This document shows, in pieces, positions 24,518-32,046 of a DNA stretch of 64,000 bases (its first letter is position 1; every line of letters starts with the position of its first letter). The translations under genes were made by a program, and so were the position numbers. The stretch is from Massilia yuzhufengensis. GTDB taxonomy: Bacteria; Pseudomonadota; Gammaproteobacteria; Burkholderiales; Burkholderiaceae_D. The stretch lies in the NCBI RefSeq assembly GCF_900112225.1, contig NZ_FOLD01000018.1:1-64000 (forward strand), read 5' to 3'. Below the pieces are notes generated by a model. The model did not search any database and had not been told where the DNA came from. It saw only the letters and a list, made by a program, of their open reading frames with translations.

Positions 24518-25443
24518 TTCAGGTGCTCTAGATAGGTGGCCAGCGCGCGCAGGGTGTCGCGGTCGAGGTCTTGCGAGCCGGGCATGAAGACGCCGGGCTT
24601 GGCCGCCTGCGGGTCGGCGATCCAGCCGCCCAGCGTGTCGCGGTGGGTGCGCAGGGTGCCGGCGCCGATGTGCATGCGGCTGCCCACGTGGGTCAGGTCG
24701 GGCCCCAGGCGCGTGCCTTCGCTCACGCCGCGGATGGTGTGGCAGGCCTGGCAGCGCTGCTGCAGGAAGGCCGCGCGCCCGCGCTCGAGCAGCGGGGTGT
24801 TGGCCGGCGCTGCCGGCAAGGCCTGGCGCGCCAGCCAGGCCTTGAATTCATCCGGCGGGGAAGCCACCACGTGCAGCGCCATCTTCGCGTGCTGGGCGCC
24901 GCAGTATTCGGCGCACTGGCCGCGGTAGATGCCGGGCTTGTCGGCGCGCAGCGTGAGGCCCGTGACGCGGCCCGGCACCATGTCGCGTTTGCCCGCCAGC
25001 GAAGGCACCCACAGGCTGTGGATCACGTCGGCCGAATTCAGGCCCAGGTACACCGCCTGGCCGGCCGGGATGTGGATTTCGTTGGCGGTGACGATGTCGA
25101 CGCCGCTGGCCGGGTCGCGGTAGCGCACTTCCCACCACCACATTTTGGCGGTGACCGAGATGGTGAGCGCGTCGCGCGAGGATTGCGGCGCCAGCTGGGT
25201 GCTGCGCCAGGTGCTCCAGGCCAGCAGCGCGGTGAGCACCACCACCGGGAAGGCGATGCCGCCGCCGCCGATCCACAGCAGCGCGCCGGCAGGGCGGGCT
25301 TGGGACCGCAGGCTCAGTGCCAGCAGGGCCATTACGGCCACGAAGATGACGGCGCCGGCGGCGAACAGCACCCAGGCGAACTGGCTGATGATGGCCGCGT
25401 CCCAGCCGGCCGGGTGCAGCACCGAATGCAGCGTGCCGCTCAT
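24514..25443 (-). CDS. coxB: Cytochrome c oxidase subunit II with C-terminal cytochrome c
   Basis: A 309-residue CuA subunit. Two membrane helices (about 17-45 and 57-75) precede the cupredoxin domain. CuA ligands are visible as His142, then CAEYCGAQHAKM with Cys177, Cys181, His185 and Met188. A C-terminal cytochrome c domain has CQACH at 231-235 and a likely axial Met in KPGVFMPG. This is the caa3-type architecture, in which the attached cytochrome passes electrons to CuA. The start at 25443 is chosen because it overlaps the upstream stop (ATGA) and fits subunit II N-termini; a longer frame to 25878 would overlap a real gene. Confidence 0.93.
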   Translation of the reverse strand: MSGTLHSVLHPAGWDAAIISQFAWVLFAAGAVIFVAVMALLALSLRSQARPAGALLWIGGGGIAFPVVVLTALLAWSTWRSTQLAPQSSRDALTISVTAKMWWWEVRYRDPASGVDIVTANEIHIPAGQAVYLGLNSADVIHSLWVPSLAGKRDMVPGRVTGLTLRADKPGIYRGQCAEYCGAQHAKMALHVVASPPDEFKAWLARQALPAAPANTPLLERGRAAFLQQRCQACHTIRGVSEGTRLGPDLTHVGSRMHIGAGTLRTHRDTLGGWIADPQAAKPGVFMPGSQDLDRDTLRALATYLEHLK

Positions 25444-25835
25444 CGCAGGGTGTACAGGAAGGCCGCCATGTGGCGCGCTTCCTGTTCGGTCAGGCCCATC
25501 GGCGGCATCTCGGTGCCGGGTTTGACGGCGTGCGGCGTGCGCAGCCACTGCATCATGTTGGCAGGGTGGTTGGGGATGCCGCCGGCGATGTAGCTCAGGC
25601 GGCCGATGTGCGCGAGCGACGGAGCTTGCTCGCCGGCCGCGCCCTGCACCCCGGGGATGGTGTGGCAGGCGCCGCACTGGTATTGCGTCACCAGGCGCAG
25701 GCCCTGCTGCGCGTCGCCGCCCGGGACCGGGCCGGCAGCCGGCTCTTTCTTGCACCCGGCCAGCAAGGCCGCGCAGGCCAGTAGTACGCTGACCCTGGTT
25801 TTGCCGGCAAAATTGTGTGAATGAGGGGTGCGCAC
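25440..25835 (-). CDS. Lipoprotein c-type cytochrome, first gene of the oxidase operon
   Basis: A 131-residue protein with an N-terminal lipobox (LLAGC, Cys28) and a single haem c site CGACH (54-58). GTEMPPMGL supplies the likely axial Met. It resembles the cytochrome domain at the end of CoxB and the 26466-26819 cytochrome, with the shared pattern CxxCHxIPGV. It is the promoter-proximal gene of a four-gene leftward operon and is coupled by overlap to coxB. It probably feeds electrons to the oxidase. Confidence 0.86.
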   Translation of the reverse strand: MRTPHSHNFAGKTRVSVLLACAALLAGCKKEPAAGPVPGGDAQQGLRLVTQYQCGACHTIPGVQGAAGEQAPSLAHIGRLSYIAGGIPNHPANMMQWLRTPHAVKPGTEMPPMGLTEQEARHMAAFLYTLR

Positions 25836-25863
25836 GTTTGGAAATCGCCGAGATTGATGTGGC

Positions 25864-25891
25864 TTTTATAATACACAAAGAATAATGTATT
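25864..25891. promoter_or_regulatory. AT-rich divergent promoter region of the oxidase locus
   Basis: The 91-bp gap between the divergent cytochrome genes holds the only strongly AT-rich stretch nearby. It contains a consensus -10, TATAAT (25867-25872), for the rightward genes and an inverted repeat AATACA (25870-25875)/TGTATT (25886-25891) overlapping it. No convincing -35 is seen, which suggests activator dependence or operator control. Confidence 0.45.
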
Positions 25892-25926
25892 TTTTTTAAC
25901 TACTCCAATCGGGCGCACCCCCTGCC

Positions 25927-26469
25927 ATGCTCTCCAATCGCCACCGGCTGATGCTCAAGACCGCTGTACTGACGCTGCTTGCCGCCGGCGTGACCGCGGG
26001 CGCCGCCGGCCTGGCCGTCCTGTACGGCGGCTGGTACAACATCGGGGCCACGGCCCAGCATTTCCCCTTCGTGTACTCGGTGCTGGAAGAAGGCATGAAG
26101 CAGTCGGTGCGCCACCATGCGCAGGAAATCAAGGTGCCGCCGCTGGGAAGCGCGCAGCAGCTGCAGCTCGGCGCCCGGGTCTACCGCGACAAATGCGTGC
26201 AGTGCCATGGCGGCCCCGGTGTCGCGCAGGCCACCATCGGCATGAGCATGCAGCCGATTCCCGGCCCGCTGGTCGATGCCACCCAGCGCTGGGAAGCGCG
26301 CGAGCTGTACTGGGTAACCAAAAACGGGATCAAGATGAGCGGCATGCCGGCCTGGGAATACCACCTCGGCGAGGACGAGATCTGGGCGGTGGTGGCCTTT
26401 GTGACGGTGCTGCCCGCGATGAGCGCGCAGGACTACCGCGCGGCCACCGCGCCGGGAGAGGCGAAATGA
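25927..26469 (+). CDS. Membrane-anchored c-type cytochrome
   Basis: A 180-residue protein with an uncleaved N-terminal helix (about 10-34) and one haem c site, CVQCH (90-94). A likely Met ligand is in KMSGMPAWEYHLGEDEIWAV, a pattern of the cytochrome c domains of oxidase subunits and dehydrogenases. It is divergent from the oxidase operon and overlaps the next cytochrome gene by 4 bases (ATGA). A role as electron donor to the neighbouring caa3-type oxidase is inferred. Confidence 0.85.
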   Translation: MLSNRHRLMLKTAVLTLLAAGVTAGAAGLAVLYGGWYNIGATAQHFPFVYSVLEEGMKQSVRHHAQEIKVPPLGSAQQLQLGARVYRDKCVQCHGGPGVAQATIGMSMQPIPGPLVDATQRWEARELYWVTKNGIKMSGMPAWEYHLGEDEIWAVVAFVTVLPAMSAQDYRAATAPGEAK

Positions 26470-26819
26470 GCGCGCTGCGCGTGGCGGCCCTGGCGCTGCT
26501 GCTGGCGGGCTGCTCGCCGACGCCGCCGCCGCCCGGGGTGCGCGGCGATACCCTGCGCGGCAAGATCGCGGTGACGCAGTACGCCTGCAATTCCTGCCAC
26601 ATGATCCCCGGCGTGCCCGGCTCGAAAGTGTATGTCGGCCGTCCACTCGGCGAGCTCGCCAAGACCAGGGTGATGGCCGGTGCGCTGCCGACCGACCAGG
26701 CCAATGTGATGCGCTGGATCCAGGATCCGCAATCGATCGACCCGAACACGGCGATGCCGAACATGGGCGTGAGCGAGCGCGATGCGCGCGACATCAGCGC
26801 CTACCTGCTGGGCCTGTGA
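26466..26819 (+). CDS. Lipoprotein c-type cytochrome
   Basis: A 117-residue lipoprotein (lipobox LLAGC, Cys16) with a haem site CNSCH (41-45) and a likely axial Met in NTAMPNMGVS. It parallels the 131-residue cytochrome on the other side of the divergent promoter: both are short lipoproteins with the pattern CxxCHxIPGVxG and a similar C-terminus (RDISAYLLGL against RHMAAFLYTL). This suggests duplication. The start is fixed by the lipobox and the ATGA overlap with the gene before it. Confidence 0.83.
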   Translation: MSALRVAALALLLAGCSPTPPPPGVRGDTLRGKIAVTQYACNSCHMIPGVPGSKVYVGRPLGELAKTRVMAGALPTDQANVMRWIQDPQSIDPNTAMPNMGVSERDARDISAYLLGL

Positions 26820-26877
26820 GCCGCCCCGCCCGATCCTTGGTATCATCGCCGCCTGTTACATCATCAGGAAGACAAGC

Positions 26878-27729
26878 ATGAGATTGGTGCGCTATGGCCG
26901 CCCGGGCAAGGAAAAGCCGGGCCTGTTCGACGAAGAGGGCCGCCTGCGCGACCTGTCCGCAATCATCGACGACATCGACGGCGCGACCCTGGGCGACAAG
27001 GCCCTGCGCAAGCTGGCGAAGCTCGATTGGAAGACGCTGCCGCTGGTGCGCGGCAACCCGCGCCTGGGCGTGCCGGTGAAAGGTGTCGGCAAGTTCATCG
27101 GCATCGGCATGAACTACGCCGACCATGCGGCGGAAACCGGCGCCCCGGTGCCGGCGGAACCGGTGTTCTTCACCAAGGCGATCAGCTGCCTGTCCGGCCC
27201 GGACGACCCGGTGCAGCTGCCCAAGGGGTCGAAGAAAACCGACTGGGAAGTGGAGCTGGGCGTGGTGATCGGCACCCGCGCGCAGTACGTGAGCGAAGAA
27301 GACGCGCTCAAGTTCGTGGCCGGCTACTGCGTGGTCAACGACGTGTCCGAGCGCGCCTTCCAGTTCGAGATGGGCTCGCAGTGGGACAAGGGCAAGGGCT
27401 GCGACACCTTCGGCCCGGTCGGCCCCTTCCTGGTCACGCGCGACGACGTGTTCGATGTGCAGGACCTGGACTTGTACCTGGAACTGAACGGCAAGCGCAT
27501 GCAGTCGGGGAATACCTCGAACATGGTGTTCACGGTGGCCCACATCGTCAGCTACGTGTCGCGCTTCATGACGCTCGAGCCGGGCGACATCATCACCACC
27601 GGCACCCCGCCGGGCGTGGGGATGGGACGCTCGCCGCAGCGCTTCCTGAAGAAGGGGGACAAGCTGCGGCTGGGGATTGCGGGCTTGGGGGAGCAGCAGC
27701 AGCAGGAGGTGGTGGGTTTTGCGAAGTAA
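26878..27729 (+). CDS. Fumarylacetoacetate hydrolase family protein
   Basis: A 283-residue FAH-fold enzyme. The core block KFIGIGMNYADHAAETGAPV, the metal-binding acidic cluster in KTDWEVELGVVIG, and the late GDIITTGTPPGVGMG are all characteristic. The family includes 2-hydroxyhepta-2,4-dienedioate isomerases, ureidoglycolate lyases and acylpyruvases. Sequence alone does not choose between them and no degradation cluster adjoins it. The start at 26878 is preferred, since family members begin with MRLVRYG-like sequence. It appears monocistronic and is followed by family-1 repeats. Confidence 0.85.
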   Translation: MRLVRYGRPGKEKPGLFDEEGRLRDLSAIIDDIDGATLGDKALRKLAKLDWKTLPLVRGNPRLGVPVKGVGKFIGIGMNYADHAAETGAPVPAEPVFFTKAISCLSGPDDPVQLPKGSKKTDWEVELGVVIGTRAQYVSEEDALKFVAGYCVVNDVSERAFQFEMGSQWDKGKGCDTFGPVGPFLVTRDDVFDVQDLDLYLELNGKRMQSGNTSNMVFTVAHIVSYVSRFMTLEPGDIITTGTPPGVGMGRSPQRFLKKGDKLRLGIAGLGEQQQQEVVGFAK

Positions 27730-27752
27730 TCGCGCGTTATTGCTACGCTGCT

Positions 27753-27874
27753 AAATTGGGTCCCGGCCTGCGCCGGGACGACGTTGGTTTATTTTTCGAG
27801 TGTTACGGTGACGGCGTAGTTTGCACCACCACCCTCAAAACCGTCGTTCCGGCGAAGGCCGGAACCCAATTTTG
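27753..27874. repeat. Family-1 palindromic repeats, inverted pair (site 1)
   Basis: Copy A (27753-27783) reads AATTGGGTCCCGGCCTGCGC and onward to CGGGACGACG. Copy B (27837-27874) is the reverse orientation, with core CCGTCGTTCCGGCGAAGGCC. Each folds into a stem of about 8-9 bp. Stem base pairs differ between the copies but remain complementary. The tail of copy B (to 27900) reaches the TAG stop of the CMD-family gene. The 170-bp spacer holds nothing else recognisable. Confidence 0.85.
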
Positions 27875-27898
27875 CGTGAGTAAACCAAAACGCAAACG

Positions 27899-28453
27899 CT
27901 AGTCCGGCAACCCCTCCCCACCCACCCCCGGCACCGCCGTCCTGGCCGTATTCATCACCATCGCCAGCAACGTGTAATACCCGTTCAGCCCCATCAAATC
28001 CACCACCCCCTGTTCGCCGAACAGCGCCAGCGCGTCCGCATACACCCGGTCCGACACCGCCTTCCCCTCGTGCAGCTCGACGCAGAAGTCGTGCACCACC
28101 GCTTCATCCACCAGCATGCCCTCCGGCCGCCGCCGTTGCGCGATCGCGCCGATCACCGACTCGGGAATCCCCACCTGCGCCGCGATCGGCGCGTGGATCG
28201 CCCATTCCACCTGCTGGCTCCACTGGCGCGCCGTCACCAGGATCGCCAGTTCCGACAGGCGCACGCCGATCGCGCTGCGGTAGCGCAGGTATTCGCCCAT
28301 GCGCTGGGCGTACTCCATCAGCTCGGGGCTGCGCAGCAGCGGCACGAAGGGGCCGTACACCGCGCCGCGCGGGCCGTCGATGATGGCCTGGGCCGCGGCG
28401 CGCTGGGCCGGCGTCATGTCTTCAGGGGCGATCGGCCCGAGGCGCTCGGTCAT
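27899..28453 (-). CDS. Carboxymuconolactone decarboxylase (CMD/AhpD-fold) family protein
   Basis: A 184-residue helical protein of the CMD superfamily. The segments MTPAQRAAAQAIIDGPRGAV and LSELAILVTARQWSQQVEWA followed by IHAPIA match the family, where a His often lies in the conserved helix. No CxxC of the AhpD type is present, so a peroxidase role is unlikely. Related proteins are annotated as 4-carboxymuconolactone decarboxylase-like, but the substrate is unknown. The start at 28453 fits the family. It is divergent from the class III aminotransferase gene, with a 116-bp AT-richer gap. Confidence 0.8.
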   Translation of the reverse strand: MTERLGPIAPEDMTPAQRAAAQAIIDGPRGAVYGPFVPLLRSPELMEYAQRMGEYLRYRSAIGVRLSELAILVTARQWSQQVEWAIHAPIAAQVGIPESVIGAIAQRRRPEGMLVDEAVVHDFCVELHEGKAVSDRVYADALALFGEQGVVDLMGLNGYYTLLAMVMNTARTAVPGVGGEGLPD

Positions 28454-28569
28454 GGTGGGCGGTCTCTGTTGTAATTGGAAAATAATTGCACAGGGTCCGT
28501 CAAAAATCAAAAGAACCGGCGCGCCGCACGCTTATTGTCAAGCGTCATTCTCACCCGACGGGAGCCGCA

Positions 28570-29895
28570 ATGAGCCACATCCTCCACCGCAACCTGCGCC
28601 ACGTCCCGCCGCTCGCGGTCTCGTGCGACGGCATCCGCATGCGCGACAGCGCCGGCCGGGTCTACATCGACGCCAGCGGCGGCGCGGCCGTGTCCTCGCT
28701 GGGCCATGGGCACCCGGACGTGATCGCCGCCATGCACCGCCAGATCGACCGCTGCGCCTACGCCCACACCGCCTTCTTCACCACCGACGTGGCCGAGGAG
28801 CTGGCCGACCGCCTGGTGGCCGGCGCGCCGCGCGACATTGGTGGCGTCTATCTGGTCTCGGGCGGCTCGGAAGCGATGGAGACGGCATTGAAACTGGCGC
28901 GCCAGTACTGGGTGGAGGCGGGGGAGCCGCAGCGCACGCTGTTCGTCGCGCGCCGCCAGAGCTACCACGGCAACACCCTGGGCGCGCTGGCGGTGGGCGG
29001 CAACGAGTGGCGCCGCAAGGCCTTCGCGCCGCTGCTGATGGATACGGTGCGGGTGGGCCCCTGCTACGAATACCGCGGCCGCGCCGCGCACCAGAGCACG
29101 GACGACTACACCGCCGGCCTGCTGGACGAACTGGAAACCCGCATCCTCGAAGCCGGCCCGGAAAACATCATCGCCTTCTGCGCCGAACCGGTGGTGGGCG
29201 CCACCGGCGGGGCGATCCCGCCCACGCCCGGCTACTTTCAGGGCGTGCGCGACATCTGTGACCGCTACCGCATCCTGTTCATCGCCGACGAAGTCATGTG
29301 CGGGATGGGCCGCACCGGCACCATGTACGCGATCGAGCAGGACGGCGTGGCGCCGGACATCATCGCCATCGCCAAGGGCCTGGGCGCGGGCTACCAGCCG
29401 ATCGGCGCGGTGCTGGCGCACCAGACCATCGTCGACTGCCTGAAAAGCGGCAGCGGCGTCTTCCAGCATGGGCACACGTATATCGGCCACCCGGTGGCGG
29501 CTGCGGCGGCGCTGGCGGTGCAGAAGGTGATCGAACGCGACGATTTATTGGCGCGGGTGCGCAGCCGCGGGGCCACGCTGCGGCGCATGCTGGGCGACGT
29601 GTTCGGGACCCACGAGCACGTGGGGGATATCCGCGGGCGCGGGATGTTCCTGGCGCTGGAGTTCGTCCAGGACCGCGCCAGCAAGACCCCGTTCGCCCCG
29701 GAGCGCAAGCTGCACGCGGCGATCAAGGCCAGGGCGATGGAGAACGGTCTGATGGTCTACCCGATGGGCGGGACGATCGACGGCCAGTTCGGCGACCACG
29801 TGCTGCTGGCGCCACCGTTCATTGCAACGGCGGCGGATTTGTCGGAGATCGTGTCGAGGCTGGCGGATGCGGTGGAGGTGGCGTTGAAGCAGTGA
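28570..29895 (+). CDS. Class III PLP-dependent aminotransferase
   Basis: A 441-residue omega-aminotransferase-type enzyme. Landmarks are GHGHPDVIAAMHRQIDR, the cofactor loop SGGSEAMETALKLAR, FIADEVMCGMGRTG with the conserved Asp, and the PLP lysine in IAIAKGLGAGYQP (Lys269). The family acts on amino acids, polyamines or omega-amino acids; the substrate is not evident. The start at 28570 is preferred over an upstream ATG at 28486 because family N-termini and the ACGGGAG sequence support it. Family-1 repeats lie 20 bases after its stop. Confidence 0.88.
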   Translation: MSHILHRNLRHVPPLAVSCDGIRMRDSAGRVYIDASGGAAVSSLGHGHPDVIAAMHRQIDRCAYAHTAFFTTDVAEELADRLVAGAPRDIGGVYLVSGGSEAMETALKLARQYWVEAGEPQRTLFVARRQSYHGNTLGALAVGGNEWRRKAFAPLLMDTVRVGPCYEYRGRAAHQSTDDYTAGLLDELETRILEAGPENIIAFCAEPVVGATGGAIPPTPGYFQGVRDICDRYRILFIADEVMCGMGRTGTMYAIEQDGVAPDIIAIAKGLGAGYQPIGAVLAHQTIVDCLKSGSGVFQHGHTYIGHPVAAAAALAVQKVIERDDLLARVRSRGATLRRMLGDVFGTHEHVGDIRGRGMFLALEFVQDRASKTPFAPERKLHAAIKARAMENGLMVYPMGGTIDGQFGDHVLLAPPFIATAADLSEIVSRLADAVEVALKQ

Positions 29896-29914
29896 TTGCT
29901 TTAGCCACCGCCCT

Positions 29915-30036
29915 AAAAACCGTCGTTCCGGCGAAGGCCGGAACCCAAGTCTTACGCACACCACCAACGCATCAATCACGCGCAAACGTGATGCGACGAA
30001 ATTGGGTCCCGGCCTGCGCCGGAACGACGGTCTTGA
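29915..30036. repeat. Family-1 palindromic repeats, inverted pair (site 2)
   Basis: Copy A (29915-29949) has the core CCGTCGTTCCGGCGAAGGCC; copy B (29999-30036) is the reverse, AATTGGGTCCCGGCCTGCGC and onward. They fill the gap between the convergent aminotransferase and carboxylesterase genes. The spacer between copies contains an extra short palindrome, around ATCACGCGCAAACGTGAT (29974-29991). Confidence 0.85.
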
Positions 30037-30069
30037 GGGTAACGGTGAAAGCAAGCGGAGTCGAACCGC

Positions 30070-30738
30070 TTACCCCACCACCTTCCGAATCCACTTCGAC
30101 ATATCCTGCACCTCTTCCAGGCACAGCGAGTGCTGCATCATGTACTCGTGCCACTCCACCTGGTAGCCCATCGCCTTGAGCGCCTCGTGCGAAGCCTGGG
30201 CGCGGGCGAAGGGCACCACGCCGTCCTGGCGGCCGTGGGCCATGAACACGGGCGTGCCCAGGCTCTCCTGGCTGCGTTCTTCCGCGGCGACGTTCGCCAG
30301 CGGCAGGTAGCCCGACAGGCACAGCATGCCGGCCAGTTTCTCCGGATGGCGCATGCCGGTCTGCAGGGTCATGGCGCAGCCTTGCGAGAAGCCGGCCAGG
30401 ATGATGCGCGAGGCGGGGATGCCGCGGGCTTTTTCGCGGGCGATCAGGGCTTCCACGTCCAGTTGCGAGGCGCGCAGGCCGCCTTCGTCTTCGCGGCGGG
30501 TGAGGTCGGAGACGACGATGTCGTACCAGGCGCGCATGACGTAGCCGCCGTTGATCGTCACCGGCATGGTCTTCGCATGCGGGAACACGAAACGGATGCC
30601 GGGCAGGCCGGCCAGGTCGAGCTCATTGACGAGCGGGACGAAGTCGTTGCCGTCGGCGCCCAGCCCGTGCAGCCAGATGACCGCCACTTGCGGGTTCGGC
30701 GCGGTCTCGATTTCGATGTTTTCCAGCAGCTGGTTCAT
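30070..30738 (-). CDS. Phospholipase/carboxylesterase family hydrolase
   Basis: A 222-residue alpha/beta hydrolase of the carboxylesterase type (acyl-protein thioesterase-like). The family opening VIWLHGLGADGNDF and the nucleophile elbow LAGFSQGCAM (Ser118) are present. Asp172 in HGRQDGVVPF and His203 in MMQHSLCLEE complete the triad. It hydrolyses short-chain esters and is probably cytoplasmic, as no signal peptide is seen. It lies 15 bases after mog in the same direction, as the last gene of a darP-mog-esterase run. Confidence 0.9.
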   Translation of the reverse strand: MNQLLENIEIETAPNPQVAVIWLHGLGADGNDFVPLVNELDLAGLPGIRFVFPHAKTMPVTINGGYVMRAWYDIVVSDLTRREDEGGLRASQLDVEALIAREKARGIPASRIILAGFSQGCAMTLQTGMRHPEKLAGMLCLSGYLPLANVAAEERSQESLGTPVFMAHGRQDGVVPFARAQASHEALKAMGYQVEWHEYMMQHSLCLEEVQDMSKWIRKVVG

Positions 30739-30753
30739 GCAAGTCCTAAGATG

Positions 30754-31374
30754 TTACGGCGTGGCGGGACGCAGCGCCGACTTGGGGCGGAAGGTCTTGC
30801 TCACGGCAGGGTTGGTTTCCATGTACGGGCCGCCGATCAGGTCGATGCAGTAGGGGACCGCGGCGAAGATGCCACCGACGACCGTGTTGCCGGCGTCGTC
30901 CTTGAGGCCCTCCAGCGTTTCCTTGATCGACTTCGGCTGGCCCGGCAGGTTCATGATCAGCGCGGCGTGCGTGGCGGTTTCGCGGATCACCGCGGTCTGG
31001 CGCGACAGGATGGCGGTCGGCACGAAGCGCAGGCTGACCTGGCGCATCTGCTCGCCGAAGCCGGGCATTTCCCTGGTGCCCACGGCGATGGTGGCCTCGG
31101 GCGTGACGTCGCGCCGCGCCGGGCCGGTGCCGCCGGTGGTGAGCACCAGGTGGCAGCCCACCGTGTCGACCAGGTCGACCAGGGTGCGTTCGATGTCGGC
31201 GCGCTCGTCGGCGATCAGGCGGGTTTCCAGGCGGTAGGGCGTGGTGATGGCCTGCGCCAGCCAGTCCGCCAGGGCGGGGATGCCCTTGTCTTCATACACC
31301 CCGCCGCTGGCGCGGTCCGACACCGACACCAGGCCGATCACCAGCGGCGCGTCACTCGTCGTCGGACTCGTCAT
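30754..31374 (-). CDS. mog: Molybdopterin adenylyltransferase
   Basis: A 206-residue MogA-type protein that adenylylates molybdopterin before molybdenum insertion. The start LVIGLVSVSDRASGGVYEDK, the TTGGTGPARRDVTPEAT block with its conserved acidic residues, and LPGQPKSIKETL are diagnostic. The gene overlaps the end of darP by 23 bases and precedes the carboxylesterase gene, so the three probably form one transcript. No other molybdenum-cofactor genes are in the window. Confidence 0.93.
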   Translation of the reverse strand: MTSPTTSDAPLVIGLVSVSDRASGGVYEDKGIPALADWLAQAITTPYRLETRLIADERADIERTLVDLVDTVGCHLVLTTGGTGPARRDVTPEATIAVGTREMPGFGEQMRQVSLRFVPTAILSRQTAVIRETATHAALIMNLPGQPKSIKETLEGLKDDAGNTVVGGIFAAVPYCIDLIGGPYMETNPAVSKTFRPKSALRPATP

Positions 31375-31951
31375 CGGCCGCTTCCTCGTCGCCGGCGTCG
31401 GCCTGCTTCGACTTCTTGGTCAGGTCCTTGAGGATCTGGAAGATCTCGCGGTAGGCTTTCGGCGGCTTGTTCTCCGCCTGCTCCTTGCGCGCGTTGCGGA
31501 TCAGGGTGCGCAGGTGCTGCACGTCCAGTTCCGGGTTCTCTTCCAGCAGCTGGGTCAGGGCCTTGTCGTCGGTGAGCAGCTTCTCGCGGCGGCGTTCCAG
31601 CGCGTGCAGGGAGGCGGTTTCGGCCTTGGAGGCGCCTTTCCAGCTGTCTATGCTGCGCTGGATGACGGCGATTTCTTCCTCGTCCAGGGTGCGCATCTTC
31701 TTGCCCACGAACTGCAGGGCGCGCCGGCGGCCTTCGTGGTTGCTGATGCTCTGGCAGGTGAGGATGGCTTCCTTGACGTCTTCCGGCATCTCGACGCGCT
31801 TGACGCGGTCGCGCGGCGCGTCGACCAGCTGTTCGCCGAGTTTTTGCAACTCGTTCGAATGGCGTTTGGCCTCCGACTTGGACGGGCGTTCGTATTCTTG
31901 CTCGAATTCGCTGGACTGGAAGCCGACGGAGCCGCGGTTTGGATTTGGCAT
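31352..31951 (-). CDS. darP: Ribosome-associated protein DarP (YjgA)
   Basis: A 199-residue member of the DarP/YjgA (DUF615) family, which binds the late 50S ribosomal precursor and assists its assembly. Recognisable parts are RPSKSEAKRHSNELQKLGEQ, AILTCQSISNHEGRRRALQF and KMRTLDEEEIAVIQRSID. The C-terminus is an acidic tail (GDEEAADDESDDE), common in betaproteobacterial members. It is divergent from pmbA, the usual arrangement in proteobacteria. Confidence 0.93.
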   Translation of the reverse strand: MPNPNRGSVGFQSSEFEQEYERPSKSEAKRHSNELQKLGEQLVDAPRDRVKRVEMPEDVKEAILTCQSISNHEGRRRALQFVGKKMRTLDEEEIAVIQRSIDSWKGASKAETASLHALERRREKLLTDDKALTQLLEENPELDVQHLRTLIRNARKEQAENKPPKAYREIFQILKDLTKKSKQADAGDEEAADDESDDE

Positions 31952-32046
31952 GATGGTGATTGTTCCGATTGGCCTTGGGCCGATCAGTGAAAACTGTAAA
32001 CGGCTGCTATGATAACTGTTTTAGGGCTCGCTACGAAAAACACTAT

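Noticed and set aside
24514..25878. 454-residue version of CoxB starting at 25878
   Set aside because: The first 145 codons lie in another frame over the lipoprotein cytochrome gene and are Arg-rich; the start at 25443 gives a normal subunit II.
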